Made by a program: the position numbers and the translations under genes. Below, one piece after another: positions 49,321 to 58,639 of a DNA stretch of 64,000 nucleotides. Source of the stretch: Oscillospiraceae bacterium (GTDB taxonomy: Bacteria; Bacillota; Clostridia; Oscillospirales; Acutalibacteraceae); the NCBI GenBank assembly GCA_015066635.1, contig SVOA01000001.1:1-64000 (forward strand), in the 5' to 3' direction. The notes beneath the pieces were generated by a model. The model had not been told where the DNA came from and ran no database searches. It saw only the letters and a program-made list of their open reading frames with translations. Numbering within the stretch: position 1 is the first letter of the stretch; each line of letters opens with the position of its first letter.

Positions 49321-49352
49321 AAAAAGCAGATACACAAAGGTATCTGCTTTTT
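49321..49352 (-). terminator. Terminator after tRNA-Ser(GCT)
   Basis: AAAAAGCAGATA and TATCTGCTTTT pair around a short loop just past the CCA end on the minus strand. Confidence 0.85.
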
Positions 49353-49354
49353 AC

Positions 49355-49445
49355 TGGCGCGGAAGGAGAGACTCGAACTCTCGCACCGGTTTCCCGGCCT
49401 ACGCCCTTAGCAGGGGCGCCTCGTCACCAACTTGAGTACTTCCGC
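49355..49445 (-). tRNA. tRNA-Ser (GCT)
   Basis: Read on the minus strand, the acceptor GCGGAAG/CTTCCGC, discriminator G and encoded CCA are present. The anticodon loop is CTGCTAA (GCT), the variable arm is long (class II) and the T loop is TTCGAGT. The same CTGCTAA loop is copied in RNA array module 5. Confidence 0.97.
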
Positions 49446-49572
49446 ATTTGGTAACTTGTTAAAAAAGATTAAATTGTTTAAATCTGCCGACTTTGACTCG
49501 GCGTGCGTGCCCACTATGTAAAATTGTAACAAATTGCTATACGGCGCATAGCCGTATAGCAATCTATTTAAC

Positions 49573-49661
49573 TGGCGGAGAGGAAGGGATTCGAACCCTT
49601 GTGAGTTTGACCTCAAACGGTTTTCAAGACCGCCGCGTTATGACCACTTCGCTACCTCTCC
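49573..49661 (-). tRNA. tRNA-Ser (TGA)
   Basis: Minus-strand acceptor GGAGAGG/CCTCTCC, encoded CCA, anticodon loop CTTGAAA (TGA), long variable arm and T loop TTCGAAT. Sixteen bases of its anticodon arm (49618-49633) recur at 9175-9190 in the non-coding region behind rtcB. Confidence 0.97.
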
Positions 49662-49721
49662 GAATAGGCTCATTTATGTTATCATATAAAACGCGTTTTG
49701 TCAATTAAAAAATGCTCTTAA

Positions 49722-50993
49722 TTATTCCTTTTTGTCCTTTATCTTATCCCAGTATTCCTTAGCCGCCTGCTCGTTTTTATTATTGCCCGGAACGTAGTAT
49801 CGGGCGTCCTTTATCTCGTCGGGCAGATACTGCTGAACGACATAGTGATTCGGGAAGCTGTGAGGGTACAGATAGAACTGCCCTTTATTTTGATTATCCT
49901 CGCCGTCAAAGTGCTTATTCTGAAGCTGACGGGGAATTCTGCCGTAATGTCCGTTTCTGACATCCTCAAGCGCCGCATCAATAGCCATACTGCCCGAATT
50001 TGACTTAGGAGAATTGCATACAAGAATTACCGCGTCCGCAAGCGGAATTCTCGCCTCGGGAATACCTACCGCCAGCGCAATATCACAGGCGGACTTAACT
50101 ATCGGAATAATCTGAGGATAGGCAAGTCCCACGTCCTCGCACGCGCAGACCATAAGACGTCTGACCGCAGAGGGCAGATCCCCTGCCTCCAAAAGTCTTG
50201 CCAGATAATGAAGCGCCGCGTCGGCATCCGAGCCGCGCATTGACTTCTGATATGCGGAAATAACATCGTAATGCTCGTCCCCGCTTTTGTCGTATCTGAA
50301 GGAATTTTTCTGAGTGAGGATTTCGACGTTTTCAAGAGTTATTTTTCTCGTCTTTTTCTGAACGTTTGCGCTTAAATACGCAAGCTCTGCAAAATTAAGC
50401 GCCTTCCTGACGTCTCCGCCGCAGGCTCTCGCTATGTGCAGATAAACGTCCTCCTCGATATCGGTTTTTTCCGAATTTTCATTTGCCAGAAATTCAAAGC
50501 TGCGTTTTACGGCGGGAACAATATCCTCCTCGCTGACGCTCTTGAATTCAAATACCGTCGAACGGCTGAGCACAGCGCTGTAAACATAGAAATACGGATT
50601 TTCCGTGGTCGAGGCGATAAGAGTTATCGCGCCGTTTTCTATGTACTCAAGAAGCGACTGCTGCTGTTTTTTATTGAAATACTGAATCTCGTCCAGATAC
50701 AGAAGTATGCCGTTTGGCGCGGCAAGCGTGTCAAGCTCGGCAACAATATTTTTTATGTCGGAAATCGAGGCGCTTGTACCGTTTAACTTATGCAGCTTTC
50801 TGTTGGTGGTATTGGCAATAATTCTCGCAAGCGTAGTCTTACCCGTTCCCGACGGGCCGTAAAAAATCAGATTCGGGAGAGTCCCCGACTCAATAATATT
50901 CCTCAAAGGCATCCCCTCTCCGAGAAGGTGCCTCTGACCTACCATATCTTCAATTTTTTCGGGTCTTAATCTGTCTGCTAAAGGTTTTGACAT
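49722..50993 (-). CDS. rarA: Replication-associated recombination protein RarA (MgsA)
   Basis: A 423-residue AAA+ ATPase of the clamp-loader clade. Motifs are PLADRLRPEKIEDMVGQ at the start, Walker A GPSGTGKTTLARII (near 47), Walker B LYLDEIQYF (near 97), sensor 1 IASTTENPYF (near 125) and a C-terminal tetramerisation region with DADAALHYLARLLEAGDLPS (near 255). RarA acts at stalled replication forks. It starts four bases after the HAD phosphatase stop and is co-transcribed with it. Confidence 0.95.
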   Translation of the reverse strand: MSKPLADRLRPEKIEDMVGQRHLLGEGMPLRNIIESGTLPNLIFYGPSGTGKTTLARIIANTTNRKLHKLNGTSASISDIKNIVAELDTLAAPNGILLYLDEIQYFNKKQQQSLLEYIENGAITLIASTTENPYFYVYSAVLSRSTVFEFKSVSEEDIVPAVKRSFEFLANENSEKTDIEEDVYLHIARACGGDVRKALNFAELAYLSANVQKKTRKITLENVEILTQKNSFRYDKSGDEHYDVISAYQKSMRGSDADAALHYLARLLEAGDLPSAVRRLMVCACEDVGLAYPQIIPIVKSACDIALAVGIPEARIPLADAVILVCNSPKSNSGSMAIDAALEDVRNGHYGRIPRQLQNKHFDGEDNQNKGQFYLYPHSFPNHYVVQQYLPDEIKDARYYVPGNNKNEQAAKEYWDKIKDKKE

Positions 50994-50997
50994 TTCT

Positions 50998-51654
50998 TTA
51001 ATCTCCGAGAATTATTTTTTCTATTTCCTTTGTATCGTTTACTATATATTCCGCATTATGACGGCGGAATTCTTCTTCGCTTCCGAAACCGTAGAGAACG
51101 GCGACGGTTTTTATCCCTGCGCCCTTCGCCCCGTCAATATCGTATTTTCTGTCGCCGACCATAACCGCACGGCTTCTGTCAGTACATCCGAGCGCTTCAA
51201 GGGAACGGTTTAAAATTGCCGTCTTGCCCGAATCTTTTTCGTCAAACGCCGTTCCGCCTATGTAATCGACGCAGTCGTAAAGTCCCTTGTCCTTCAGTAT
51301 TTTCTCTATAAATTCCGTAGGCTTTGAGGACGCCGTTGCCGTTTTAATTCCGTTTTCTTTAAGCGTACGGAAAAGTTCGGGTATTCCCGCGTAAACGCTG
51401 ACCTCCTCAAGTCCCTTTGCCCTGTATCTTTCACGGTACTTTTTTATCATATACCCTATCATTTCTTCGTCAAAGCCAAAGAGGTCCCGAAAGCTGTCGT
51501 ATATCGGAGGCCCTATGAATTTCCTGAGCGTTTCGTCCGAGGGCTTTTCGCAGCCTGCGGACTCAAGCGCATATATAAGACTTTTAAAAATGCCCTCCGA
51601 AGAGTCAACCATTGTCCCGTCAAAGTCAAAAAGAACATAGTCAAAATTGCTCAT
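50998..51654 (-). CDS. HAD-superfamily phosphatase, phosphoglycolate phosphatase-like
   Basis: 218 residues. HAD motif I is DFDGTMVDSSEG (residues 9-20), motif II is the TASSKP segment (near 108), motif III is the Lys in GKTAIL, and motif IV is MVGDRKYDIDGAKGAG (near 165). A helical cap lies between (about 20-90). Gph-type enzymes hydrolyse small phosphates; the substrate here is open (phosphoglycolate, pyrophosphate or a nucleotide). It lies eight bases after the beta-propeller-like membrane protein gene. Confidence 0.88.
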   Translation of the reverse strand: MSNFDYVLFDFDGTMVDSSEGIFKSLIYALESAGCEKPSDETLRKFIGPPIYDSFRDLFGFDEEMIGYMIKKYRERYRAKGLEEVSVYAGIPELFRTLKENGIKTATASSKPTEFIEKILKDKGLYDCVDYIGGTAFDEKDSGKTAILNRSLEALGCTDRSRAVMVGDRKYDIDGAKGAGIKTVAVLYGFGSEEEFRRHNAEYIVNDTKEIEKIILGD

Positions 51655-51661
51655 ATTCCCC

Positions 51662-53017
51662 TCACGAAATTCTTGAAACGTCTATAACTCTCTCGTTATA
51701 GCCCTCTGCATTTTCGGTATAGAAGCAGACACTTGACGGCGAGGCAAAGAAAAGATTGCAGTGCTCCGAATAATCGCTGTCCGCAAAAGATTTGCAGGCA
51801 CCCGTTTCAAAGTTGTATATATAAATCTGATAATCAAGAACGTTTGTAACCGTACCCGCCGCAACGAGATATTTGCCGTCAGGACTTACCGCAACCTGAG
51901 ACGGCGTCATTTTGAAATCGGGAAGCTCCGTTACCGAGCCGTCCGCAAGCGAATACAGTCTGCCGTCAACTCTCGACAGAATATAATTGCCCATTCTGAT
52001 AAGTTCCTCGTTGTAATATGAGAAAAATTCGCTTACCGTAGTTATTTCGCCGTCAAGATACTTCTCGGCATTGAAGCCGCCCTCGGTTTCTCTGATATAT
52101 ATGAAGCCGCCGTCGTCGGTACGCAAAACATATTTATCAGCAACACCCTTGACCGCAAGGGTTTCGTCATTCCCGTTCTTTACATAGATGTCAACGGGCA
52201 TATTTTCAAGCGTGGTTTCGTATTCCCTGCTTGAAAAGAAGGGTACCGTTTTGCCTGCACCCGCAAGACAGCCGTCTGTCATCATACAGAAGTCAGGACG
52301 CACGGCGCCCTTGATGTCAAGCATTCTGTTTCCCTCGAGCAGGAATCTCTCGGTCGCGCCGCTTGACAGCGTAAGATAATACGCTTCCTCCCACACGGGG
52401 TCAAGAGAATAAATACTGCTCCTGTCGGTTGACGCGAGCAAAAGGTATTTGCCGTCTTTTTCGTAACCGGCAGGCAGGTCGGTCATCTTTACGAGCATAA
52501 AATCATAGATATATACGTCGCTATCAGCATCGGCTGTGTAAACGCCGAAGCCCGCAGTTTTGCCGTCCTTCTGTATATAATGCATACTGACGGGTATCTG
52601 CTGTCCGCTGAGCGGTACGGTAATATCCGCTGAACCCGTTTCGGGAAGCTGGCTGTATTCCTTGCCGTCAAACTCAAAGAAGCTGATTTCTCTCGCCGTA
52701 TTGACGGTATATACAACGGAGTCGATACCCGTTGTAACATAAGGGGTAATTACCGACTTTGACGAGAGCGTAATGCTCGCAAGGTCGGTTACTTCCTTTT
52801 TGGGCTCTGTGCCCTGCTGAATGTTGCGTGATTTGATATAGAATATCCCTACCGAAACGACTGCCACAACCGCTAAAAAGGCAAGCAGTCCCGTCAGAAT
52901 TCCTTTTTTGATTTCCTGTTTCTGCTCGGGAGTCTTTTTTACCTTTTCCTTTTTAACCTTGGGCTGTTTCGGTTCAGACTCTTTGGTTTTTACTTTTTTG
53001 TCCTTTGATTTTTTCAA
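51662..53017 (-). CDS. Membrane-anchored extracytoplasmic protein with beta-propeller-like repeats
   Basis: 451 residues. A Lys-rich cytoplasmic tail (1-33) is followed by one membrane segment (about 35-55, LTGLLAFLAVVAVVSVGIFYI) and a large outer domain. That domain has WD/TolB-like short repeats such as VAVSPDGKYLVAAGTV and IYIYNFETGACKSF (near 385-415), so a propeller fold is likely. No enzyme motif is seen. The family is not recognised; a sensor or scaffold at the cell surface is possible. It leads an operon with the HAD phosphatase and rarA. Confidence 0.78.
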   Translation of the reverse strand: MKKSKDKKVKTKESEPKQPKVKKEKVKKTPEQKQEIKKGILTGLLAFLAVVAVVSVGIFYIKSRNIQQGTEPKKEVTDLASITLSSKSVITPYVTTGIDSVVYTVNTAREISFFEFDGKEYSQLPETGSADITVPLSGQQIPVSMHYIQKDGKTAGFGVYTADADSDVYIYDFMLVKMTDLPAGYEKDGKYLLLASTDRSSIYSLDPVWEEAYYLTLSSGATERFLLEGNRMLDIKGAVRPDFCMMTDGCLAGAGKTVPFFSSREYETTLENMPVDIYVKNGNDETLAVKGVADKYVLRTDDGGFIYIRETEGGFNAEKYLDGEITTVSEFFSYYNEELIRMGNYILSRVDGRLYSLADGSVTELPDFKMTPSQVAVSPDGKYLVAAGTVTNVLDYQIYIYNFETGACKSFADSDYSEHCNLFFASPSSVCFYTENAEGYNERVIDVSRIS

Positions 53018-53105
53018 CTTTTACCATCCTTTGCGGAGATATACTGAATAATAATTATACTATTTACTTTATTAAATTGCAAGCGAACGGGAATTTATAA
53101 ATATA

Positions 53106-53133
53106 TTTACATATCACAAAAAATAAGTATAAT
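53106..53133 (+). promoter_or_regulatory. Predicted uppP promoter
   Basis: TTTACA (53106-53111), a 16-bp spacer and a consensus TATAAT (53128-53133), 22 bases before the start codon. Confidence 0.65.
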
Positions 53134-53154
53134 ATAAGAGAAAGGGATGAAACT

Positions 53155-54000
53155 ATGGCACAGTTATTTGAAATACTCAAGGTCATAATACTCGGTATGG
53201 TCGAGGGCATCACGGAGTGGCTGCCCATAAGCAGTACCGGTCATATGATACTTGTTGACGAATTTATCAAACTGAACGTTACGGACGAATTCAAGGAAAT
53301 GTTCCTTGTCGTCATACAGCTCGGTGCGATAATCGCGGTTGTAATACAGTTCTGGAATAAACTCTGGCCCTTTGGCAAGGACGGCAGTCAGATAGTTATA
53401 AAAAAGCCCGTTTTTGAGATGTGGTTTCATGTTATCGTATCCTGTCTGCCCGCAATTATCATAGGACTTCCGTTTGACGATTTCTTTAACAAATACTTTT
53501 ACAACTATGTGGTTGTAGCCCTTGCTCTTATTGTTTTCGGTATTGCCTTCATTTATGTTGAGAACCGAAACAAAGGCGTCAGACCGAGGATAACCTCGAT
53601 ACGGCAGATTGACTATAAAACCGCACTTTTTATAGGTCTTTTTCAGCTCATAGCGGCTGTCTTCCCCGGCACATCACGTTCCGGCGCTACCATAGTCGGC
53701 GCGCTCCTGCTCGGCGTTTCAAGAAAAACCGCAGCCGAATACACCTTTTACCTCGCAGTGCCCGTAATGTTCGGCGCAAGTCTTTTAAAGCTCGTCAAAT
53801 ACGGCTTTCACTACACGGCCGCAGAGTTTTTCTATCTGATACTCGGTATGGCTGTCGCCTTTGCGGTTTCGTGGGTAGTCATTAAATTCCTTATGAGTTA
53901 CATTAAAAAGCACGATTTCAAATTCTTCGGCTGGTACAGAATTGTACTTGGCACGGTGGTGCTGATATACTTTATTGTAACTAAAATAGGCGCAAAATAA
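53155..54000 (+). CDS. uppP: Undecaprenyl-diphosphatase (bacitracin resistance protein)
   Basis: A 281-residue membrane protein with about eight helices. The catalytic region GMVEGITEWLPISSTGHMIL (about 15-34) and the second motif PGTSRSGATIVGALLLGVSR (near 170-190) are diagnostic of UppP/BacA. It dephosphorylates undecaprenyl pyrophosphate to recycle the lipid carrier for wall synthesis, and raises bacitracin tolerance. It is monocistronic, ending before a bidirectional terminator. Confidence 0.96.
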   Translation: MAQLFEILKVIILGMVEGITEWLPISSTGHMILVDEFIKLNVTDEFKEMFLVVIQLGAIIAVVIQFWNKLWPFGKDGSQIVIKKPVFEMWFHVIVSCLPAIIIGLPFDDFFNKYFYNYVVVALALIVFGIAFIYVENRNKGVRPRITSIRQIDYKTALFIGLFQLIAAVFPGTSRSGATIVGALLLGVSRKTAAEYTFYLAVPVMFGASLLKLVKYGFHYTAAEFFYLILGMAVAFAVSWVVIKFLMSYIKKHDFKFFGWYRIVLGTVVLIYFIVTKIGAK

Positions 54001-54075
54001 AGCACGGCAATATTTTAATTTGTTTGTATTTCTTTTGCAAGCGCATACGCACAAAGTTAATAATTTTTTCATAAT

Positions 54076-54115
54076 AAAAAGTCTGCTTAGGGCACTGTCC
54101 GTAAGCAGACTTTTT
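54076..54115. terminator. Bidirectional terminator between uppP and gpmA
   Basis: AAAAAGTCTGCTTA and TAAGCAGACTTTTT form a long perfect stem between two convergent genes. Confidence 0.88.
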
Positions 54116-54126
54116 CTGTTTCTTTT

Positions 54127-54873
54127 TTATTTTGCTTTACCCTGATTTGCTACGGCCTCCATCTTGGCTTTAAGAGCCTCCTGGTCGCCGAGATAGTAAT
54201 GTCTGATGACATTGAAATTATCGTCGAACTCATATACAAGCGGTACGCCTGTGGGGATGTTTACGCCGAGAATCTCGTCGGGCGTCATATTGTCAAAATA
54301 CTTTACAAGAGCGCGAAGCGAGTTGCCGTGAGCGGCTATGATAACTCTCTTGCCCTTCTGCATATCGGGCTTGATAACCTCATTAAAGAAGGGAACTGCT
54401 CTCTCGATAGTGATTTCAAGGCTCTCGGTAAGAGGAAGATTCTTGGGGTCAATATCTCTGAACATATCCTGATTCTGAGGAGCTCTCTCGTCCGTGATTT
54501 CAAGTGCGGGAGGAGTAACGTCAAAGCTTCGTCTCCAGATTTTAACCTGTTCCTCGCCGTATTTCTCGGCTGTTTCAGCCTTGTTAAGTCCCTGAAGTGC
54601 GCCGTAATGACGCTCGTTTAACTGCCAGCACTTATGTACAGGTATCCAGTTACGGTCCATCTCGTCAAGAATATGGTTAAGGGTGTGAATTGCTCTCTTG
54701 AGATATGAGGTATATGCCACGTCAAAGTCGTAGCCCTCTTCCTTGAGAATCTTACCGCCCTGCTTTGCCTCTTCGTGTCCTTTTTCGCTGAGGTCAACGT
54801 CGGTCCAGCCCGTGAAAAGGTTGAGCTTATTCCACTCCGACTCGCCGTGTCTTACAAGTACAAGTTTCATCAT
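54127..54873 (-). CDS. gpmA: 2,3-bisphosphoglycerate-dependent phosphoglycerate mutase
   Basis: A 248-residue d[13 protein letters not shown] (residues 6-15) carries the phosphorylated His. [16 protein letters not shown] (near 88) and [12 protein letters not shown] (near 185) complete the active site. It interconverts 3- and 2-phosphoglycerate in glycolysis. Two adjacent ATG codons are possible starts; the upstream one has the better spacing to AGGAGACAG. Confidence 0.96.
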   Translation of the reverse strand: MMKLVLVRHGESEWNKLNLFTGWTDVDLSEKGHEEAKQGGKILKEEGYDFDVAYTSYLKRAIHTLNHILDEMDRNWIPVHKCWQLNERHYGALQGLNKAETAEKYGEEQVKIWRRSFDVTPPALEITDERAPQNQDMFRDIDPKNLPLTESLEITIERAVPFFNEVIKPDMQKGKRVIIAAHGNSLRALVKYFDNMTPDEILGVNIPTGVPLVYEFDDNFNVIRHYYLGDQEALKAKMEAVANQGKAK

Positions 54874-54949
54874 AATTTTCTGTCTCCTTTATTTTTTTGT
54901 CCCATATATTTTAGCAAACAATTTTCGTTATGTAAAGATAAAATTTGCG

Positions 54950-55594
54950 TTAAATCGCGGATACGCCGAAGCTGTTTACAAGCGCCGTGATTTTTTCTCC
55001 CTCTTTGCACATAGGACAGTGAATTGACAAATGAGATTCATAACCGGGCAGGTCGTCCGCGCCAAAAACGGAATTTACGGGAATTCCTACGCAGTCCTCA
55101 AGGTTGGAAAAAATCGAACAGATACCGACAGGCATACCGTTGTAATAACGCACAGCCTCAACCGCGGACTGAGCCGTATAACCCGTAACTATTGAAACGG
55201 CAAGGATAAGAACCTTTTTACCGTCAAGCATAGGCGCAGTATTATCCCTGAAGAAAAGCTGACTGCCGTTTATTCTCTCGGGAGTGAGAACGGATATATC
55301 CTTATCGGCGTTAATTCCGTAATAATCGGGTTTTGCAAGTCTGTCGGCAATAAAAGCGCCTATTACCTCGCTGCCGTCAAGACACAGAATTGTATCTACC
55401 TCGGCAGACAGTCTGTATCTGTCGGCAAGCTCTCTTGCTATTTCTCTGGTCTGCTTCAAGCTTGCCTTATTTGCCGCCACATCAATATAATAATTCATGT
55501 GGCTGTGCGAGGTCGCAAAATGACCTCTGTAAACCCGAAGCCTGATATTAGGGTTGTTGGCAGATGTGATTTCAATAAGCTCTCCTAATTTCAT
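54950..55594 (-). CDS. Phosphoribosyltransferase-like protein
   Basis: 214 residues with an orotate-phosphoribosyltransferase-like layout: LCLDGSEVIGAFIADRLAKPD (near 90) and the PRPP-loop-like region KKVLILAVSIVTGYTAQSAVEAVRYYNG (near 125-150). The loop lacks the usual acidic pair, so activity or substrate may differ. A C-terminal HCPMCKEG knuckle could bind a metal. RGHFATSHSHMNYYID (near 23) is a conserved N-terminal piece. It is monocistronic. Confidence 0.75.
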   Translation of the reverse strand: MKLGELIEITSANNPNIRLRVYRGHFATSHSHMNYYIDVAANKASLKQTREIARELADRYRLSAEVDTILCLDGSEVIGAFIADRLAKPDYYGINADKDISVLTPERINGSQLFFRDNTAPMLDGKKVLILAVSIVTGYTAQSAVEAVRYYNGMPVGICSIFSNLEDCVGIPVNSVFGADDLPGYESHLSIHCPMCKEGEKITALVNSFGVSAI

Positions 55595-55762
55595 ATAAAC
55601 TCCCTCCGTGCCGTTTTCAATATTTGTTTTTGAAAAGCAAACTGTACCAAAAGCCTATAAACGCACAAATTATAAATGTAACCATAATGTCAACTCCCTT
55701 AAAGCATTTACCTGTTACTTTAAGGATACGCCGTGTGCTGTCCGTTTAACGGGACTGCCCGG

Positions 55763-56032
55763 TTATTTTTTGCGCTGCCTAATTTTTATTATTCCTGCGG
55801 TCAGCAGCGAGCCCAAAAGCAAGCATGCTGCCATAACCGCCAGAAGTCCGTTCAACTCGTTTCCGTGATTCGGTACGGCTACGGCAATTATGAGCGCCGC
55901 AAGTGAAAGACAGGCAAAAACTACGGTAACTATCCATCCCTTAGCCCGTTCACCGAACAGAAAACGGATAAAAGCTCCCGATAGGAAAGGAATAATAATA
56001 ATTACAAGATAATTTAATATAATTTGCATCAT
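55763..56032 (-). CDS. Small membrane protein, three predicted helices
   Basis: 89 residues. Hydrophobic segments are at about 4-26, 34-54 and 62-82, with an Arg/Lys-rich end (IRQRKK). No family is recognised. The five-base gap to the upstream GNAT gene indicates co-transcription. The stretch 55595-55762 before the phosphoribosyltransferase gene contains no other gene. Confidence 0.6.
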   Translation of the reverse strand: MMQIILNYLVIIIIPFLSGAFIRFLFGERAKGWIVTVVFACLSLAALIIAVAVPNHGNELNGLLAVMAACLLLGSLLTAGIIKIRQRKK

Positions 56033-56037
56033 ATTCT

Positions 56038-56487
56038 TTATCCCTCCAGCATCAGAACAAGCTCAACTTCGTCCTCATCCTCAACACCTGTCGGCGTAAA
56101 TCCTCTGCTTTCATACAGTTTCCTTGCGACAGAGTTATCCTTGTTGCAGGTAAGCGCTACTCTGTCCGAATCGCCGAATGGCTTTGTCTTTATATACTCA
56201 AGTACCTTATCCAGCGCTTCTCCGCCGTAGCCGTGTCCCTGCTCCAACTCGTCAATCATCATGTGCCAGATGTCATACTCGGGAACATCATAATCGTAGA
56301 TTACCATGACATATCCGACCATCCTGCCGTCTGCATAAATTCCGAACGGCTGACATTGTTCTCTGTAAACATACGCCTGTGCGAGGCTCCTTATGGGATG
56401 GGAAACAAATTTTTCCTGCCCCTGCGCAAGTTTCAGATTAAATGCGTCAATGAAATTGTCTTCCGTTATTTTTTTGAGTTCTGTCAT
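56038..56487 (-). CDS. GNAT-family N-acetyltransferase
   Basis: 149 residues. The acetyl-CoA-binding loop is in MMIDELEQGHGYGGEALDKVLEYI (near 92-115), followed by NSVARKLYESRGF (near 127), both typical of GNAT. The start FDAFNL...FVSHPIRSLAQAYVY resembles spermidine or diamine acetyltransferases of the BltD/PaiA type. That substrate is suggested, not proven. Confidence 0.87.
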   Translation of the reverse strand: MTELKKITEDNFIDAFNLKLAQGQEKFVSHPIRSLAQAYVYREQCQPFGIYADGRMVGYVMVIYDYDVPEYDIWHMMIDELEQGHGYGGEALDKVLEYIKTKPFGDSDRVALTCNKDNSVARKLYESRGFTPTGVEDEDEVELVLMLEG

Positions 56488-56497
56488 TTTTTCCTTA

Positions 56498-57676
56498 TTA
56501 AAAGTGTTTTATATTTTTAACTCCTGCCCGAAACATCAAAACAACAGTCTCAACATGGTCCGTATGAGGAAACATATCGACGGGCTGAATTTTCCTAACC
56601 TTATAGCCGTTCTTTGTAAGATACAGCAAATCTCTCTGCAGGGTTTCGGGGTTGCAGGAGACATAAACAATTTTACGCGGAGACAGCGTTACAAGCGACG
56701 ACAGAAACGCTTTGTCCGCACCCGCCCTCGCAGGGTCCATAATTACGGCGTCAATTTTTTTGCCTTCCCCTGCAAATTCCGTCATAAACGCGCCTGCGTC
56801 CGCCGTATAAAAAGCGGCGTTTTCAATGCCGTTGAGCTTCGCATTTTCCCTTGCGTCCTTAACAGCCGAAGCGTTGATTTCGACTCCCGTAATGCTCTTT
56901 ACCGTACCCGAAGCAATAAGCCCTATCGTCCCCGTTCCGCAGTAGGCGTCAATAATATCCTCGTCGCCTTTGAAGTCGGCAAATTCAAGCGCCTTGTTAT
57001 ACAGAATTTCGGTCTGAACGGGGTTAATCTGATAAAACGCCCTGTCGGATATTCTGAATTTAAGTCCGCATAATTCCTCGGTAATTTTACCGCTTCCGTA
57101 CAAAATTTCACTTTTATCTCCGAGCACCATACTTGTATGACGGTTGTTGACGTTCTGTATAACCGTTGTGATTTCGGGGTGTGCCTTTAAAAGCGCGTTG
57201 ACAAAGGAGCGCTTTTTGGGGAACTCGCTTGTTCCCGTTACGAGAACCGCCATAATCTCCCCGCTCTTAAACCCGTTTTTTATAAGCAGATGCCTTAAAA
57301 AGCCCTGATGCGTGTCCTCATTGTAGGGCTTTAATTTAAAGCTTTTGATAAGCTTTTTGACGGTCATGGCAATTTCGTCCGCCGCAGGCGCGGTCAGAAG
57401 GCAGTTCTCAATATCCACAATTTTGTGGGTTGAGGACTGATACACTCCGCACATTATCCTGCCGCTGACGCTTTTAAAGGCGTACTGGGCCTTATTGCGG
57501 TAGTGATAGGGATACTCCATTCCGATAATATTCTCAACTCTCCCGAATTTGCCAAGCAGCCTTATAGCCGTCCTCTGCTTATGCAGAAGCTGTTCCCCGT
57601 AACTGAGGTTGAGAAGCTGACAGCCACCGCACCTCTTTCTGTAAGGACATATTAAATTCTCTTTTTTATTATTCAT
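56498..57676 (-). CDS. TrmA/RlmCD-family RNA (uracil-5-)-methyltransferase without TRAM domain
   Basis: 392 residues. It begins directly with an iron-sulfur cluster region (CPYRKRCGGCQLLNLSY) and lacks the TRAM domain of its paralogue at 33693-35039. The SAM fold has IIDAYCGTGTIGLIAS (near 240), the catalytic Cys in VYVSCNPETLQRDLLYL (near 345) and a DPARAG motif. It makes 5-methyluridine in rRNA or tRNA; RlmCD of Gram-positives modifies two 23S positions. Having two such genes suggests split targets. Confidence 0.88.
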   Translation of the reverse strand: MNNKKENLICPYRKRCGGCQLLNLSYGEQLLHKQRTAIRLLGKFGRVENIIGMEYPYHYRNKAQYAFKSVSGRIMCGVYQSSTHKIVDIENCLLTAPAADEIAMTVKKLIKSFKLKPYNEDTHQGFLRHLLIKNGFKSGEIMAVLVTGTSEFPKKRSFVNALLKAHPEITTVIQNVNNRHTSMVLGDKSEILYGSGKITEELCGLKFRISDRAFYQINPVQTEILYNKALEFADFKGDEDIIDAYCGTGTIGLIASGTVKSITGVEINASAVKDARENAKLNGIENAAFYTADAGAFMTEFAGEGKKIDAVIMDPARAGADKAFLSSLVTLSPRKIVYVSCNPETLQRDLLYLTKNGYKVRKIQPVDMFPHTDHVETVVLMFRAGVKNIKHF

Positions 57677-57682
57677 ATTTTC

Positions 57683-57712
57683 AAAAACAAAGCGGAGAAT
57701 TCCGTCTCCGCG
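57683..57712 (-). terminator. Terminator after the prepilin peptidase gene
   Basis: GCGGAGA and TCTCCGC pair around ATTCCG with T-rich minus-strand sequence beyond. It separates prepilin peptidase from the methyltransferase. Confidence 0.8.
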
Positions 57713-57716
57713 TTTT

Positions 57717-58529
57717 TTATGCGAACAGTCCCGTGTACCAGTTTATCAGTAAGTCGCCGAAAATCAGCGCCGTGAAAATGCCTATGGTAAGATACGGTCC
57801 GAAGGGAATTTTCTTTTTCATATTCTCTTTTTTCATTGAGTTGGTTATGATAAGGAAAACCGTTCCAACGACACCTGCTACAAGCAGGGCAAACACCGAT
57901 TTTTTCAGTCCCAGAGCAAAGCCCGCGCCGAACATCAGCTTCATATCTCCGCCGCCTATCGAGTCGGGTTTCAAATAGTCGATAAGATAAAACAGCACGC
58001 TGATACTGAGTGCGCCGATAATTCTGGAGATAAGCTCGCTTTTATCCCAGCCGTTTTTAATGAGTGAATCAATATATATGACAATGCCGCCGACAAGTAT
58101 TGTTATCCACATTGAGTCGGGTATGAACATATGCTTACGGTCAATGCAGAAGGTTACGATAAGCGCACTGCAAACAGCAAAATAGCCGAGCAGCGCAAGT
58201 CTGAAATGACAGCCCGTGCCGAAAACAAACGAGAGTACAAACATAATTCCCGTAACACTCTCGACAATAGGATAAATTGCCGAAATCTTTGTCTTGCAGT
58301 AACGGCATTTACCCCTTAAAAACAGCCAGCTGAAAAGCGGAAAAAGGTCATACCATTTCAGTTCGTGTTTACAGGTCGGGCAAATCGACGAGCCCTTTTT
58401 GAAGTCCATACCGATAGGAATTCTGTAAATAAGCACGTTTAAAAAACTGCCTATGCAGATCCCGAAGATAAAGACAATTACGGAATAGTATATATTCATC
58501 ACAAGTAAAAAAGAATTGTAGCTGTCCAT
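57717..58529 (-). CDS. Type IV prepilin peptidase (A24 family)
   Basis: 270 residues. The N-terminal cytoplasmic loop has two Cys pairs (CPTCKHELKWYDLFPLFSWL and CRYCKTKISAIYP), the zinc knuckle of PilD/ComC. Helices follow, with the catalytic Asp pair in FCIDRKHMFIPD and GGGDMKLM (near 120 and 195). It cleaves and methylates prepilin-like proteins for type IV pili or competence. I start at the ATG with GAGGAG upstream, not at an 18-residue longer frame. No pilus operon is adjacent. Confidence 0.92.
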   Translation of the reverse strand: MDSYNSFLLVMNIYYSVIVFIFGICIGSFLNVLIYRIPIGMDFKKGSSICPTCKHELKWYDLFPLFSWLFLRGKCRYCKTKISAIYPIVESVTGIMFVLSFVFGTGCHFRLALLGYFAVCSALIVTFCIDRKHMFIPDSMWITILVGGIVIYIDSLIKNGWDKSELISRIIGALSISVLFYLIDYLKPDSIGGGDMKLMFGAGFALGLKKSVFALLVAGVVGTVFLIITNSMKKENMKKKIPFGPYLTIGIFTALIFGDLLINWYTGLFA

Positions 58530-58590
58530 ACTGACTCCTCTTTTGATAAGTATATGTAATATTATACAATATTCATTTTGCATTTACAAT

Positions 58591-58627
58591 AAAAAAATCT
58601 CCCCGTTCAAAAGAACGGGGAATTTTT
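58591..58627 (-). terminator. Terminator of the ribosomal protein operon
   Basis: CCCCGTTC and GAACGGGG around AAAA, followed on the minus strand by GATTTTTTT. It lies just after rplQ, the last gene of the cluster. Confidence 0.9.
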
Positions 58628-58639
58628 ACAAATACTGAA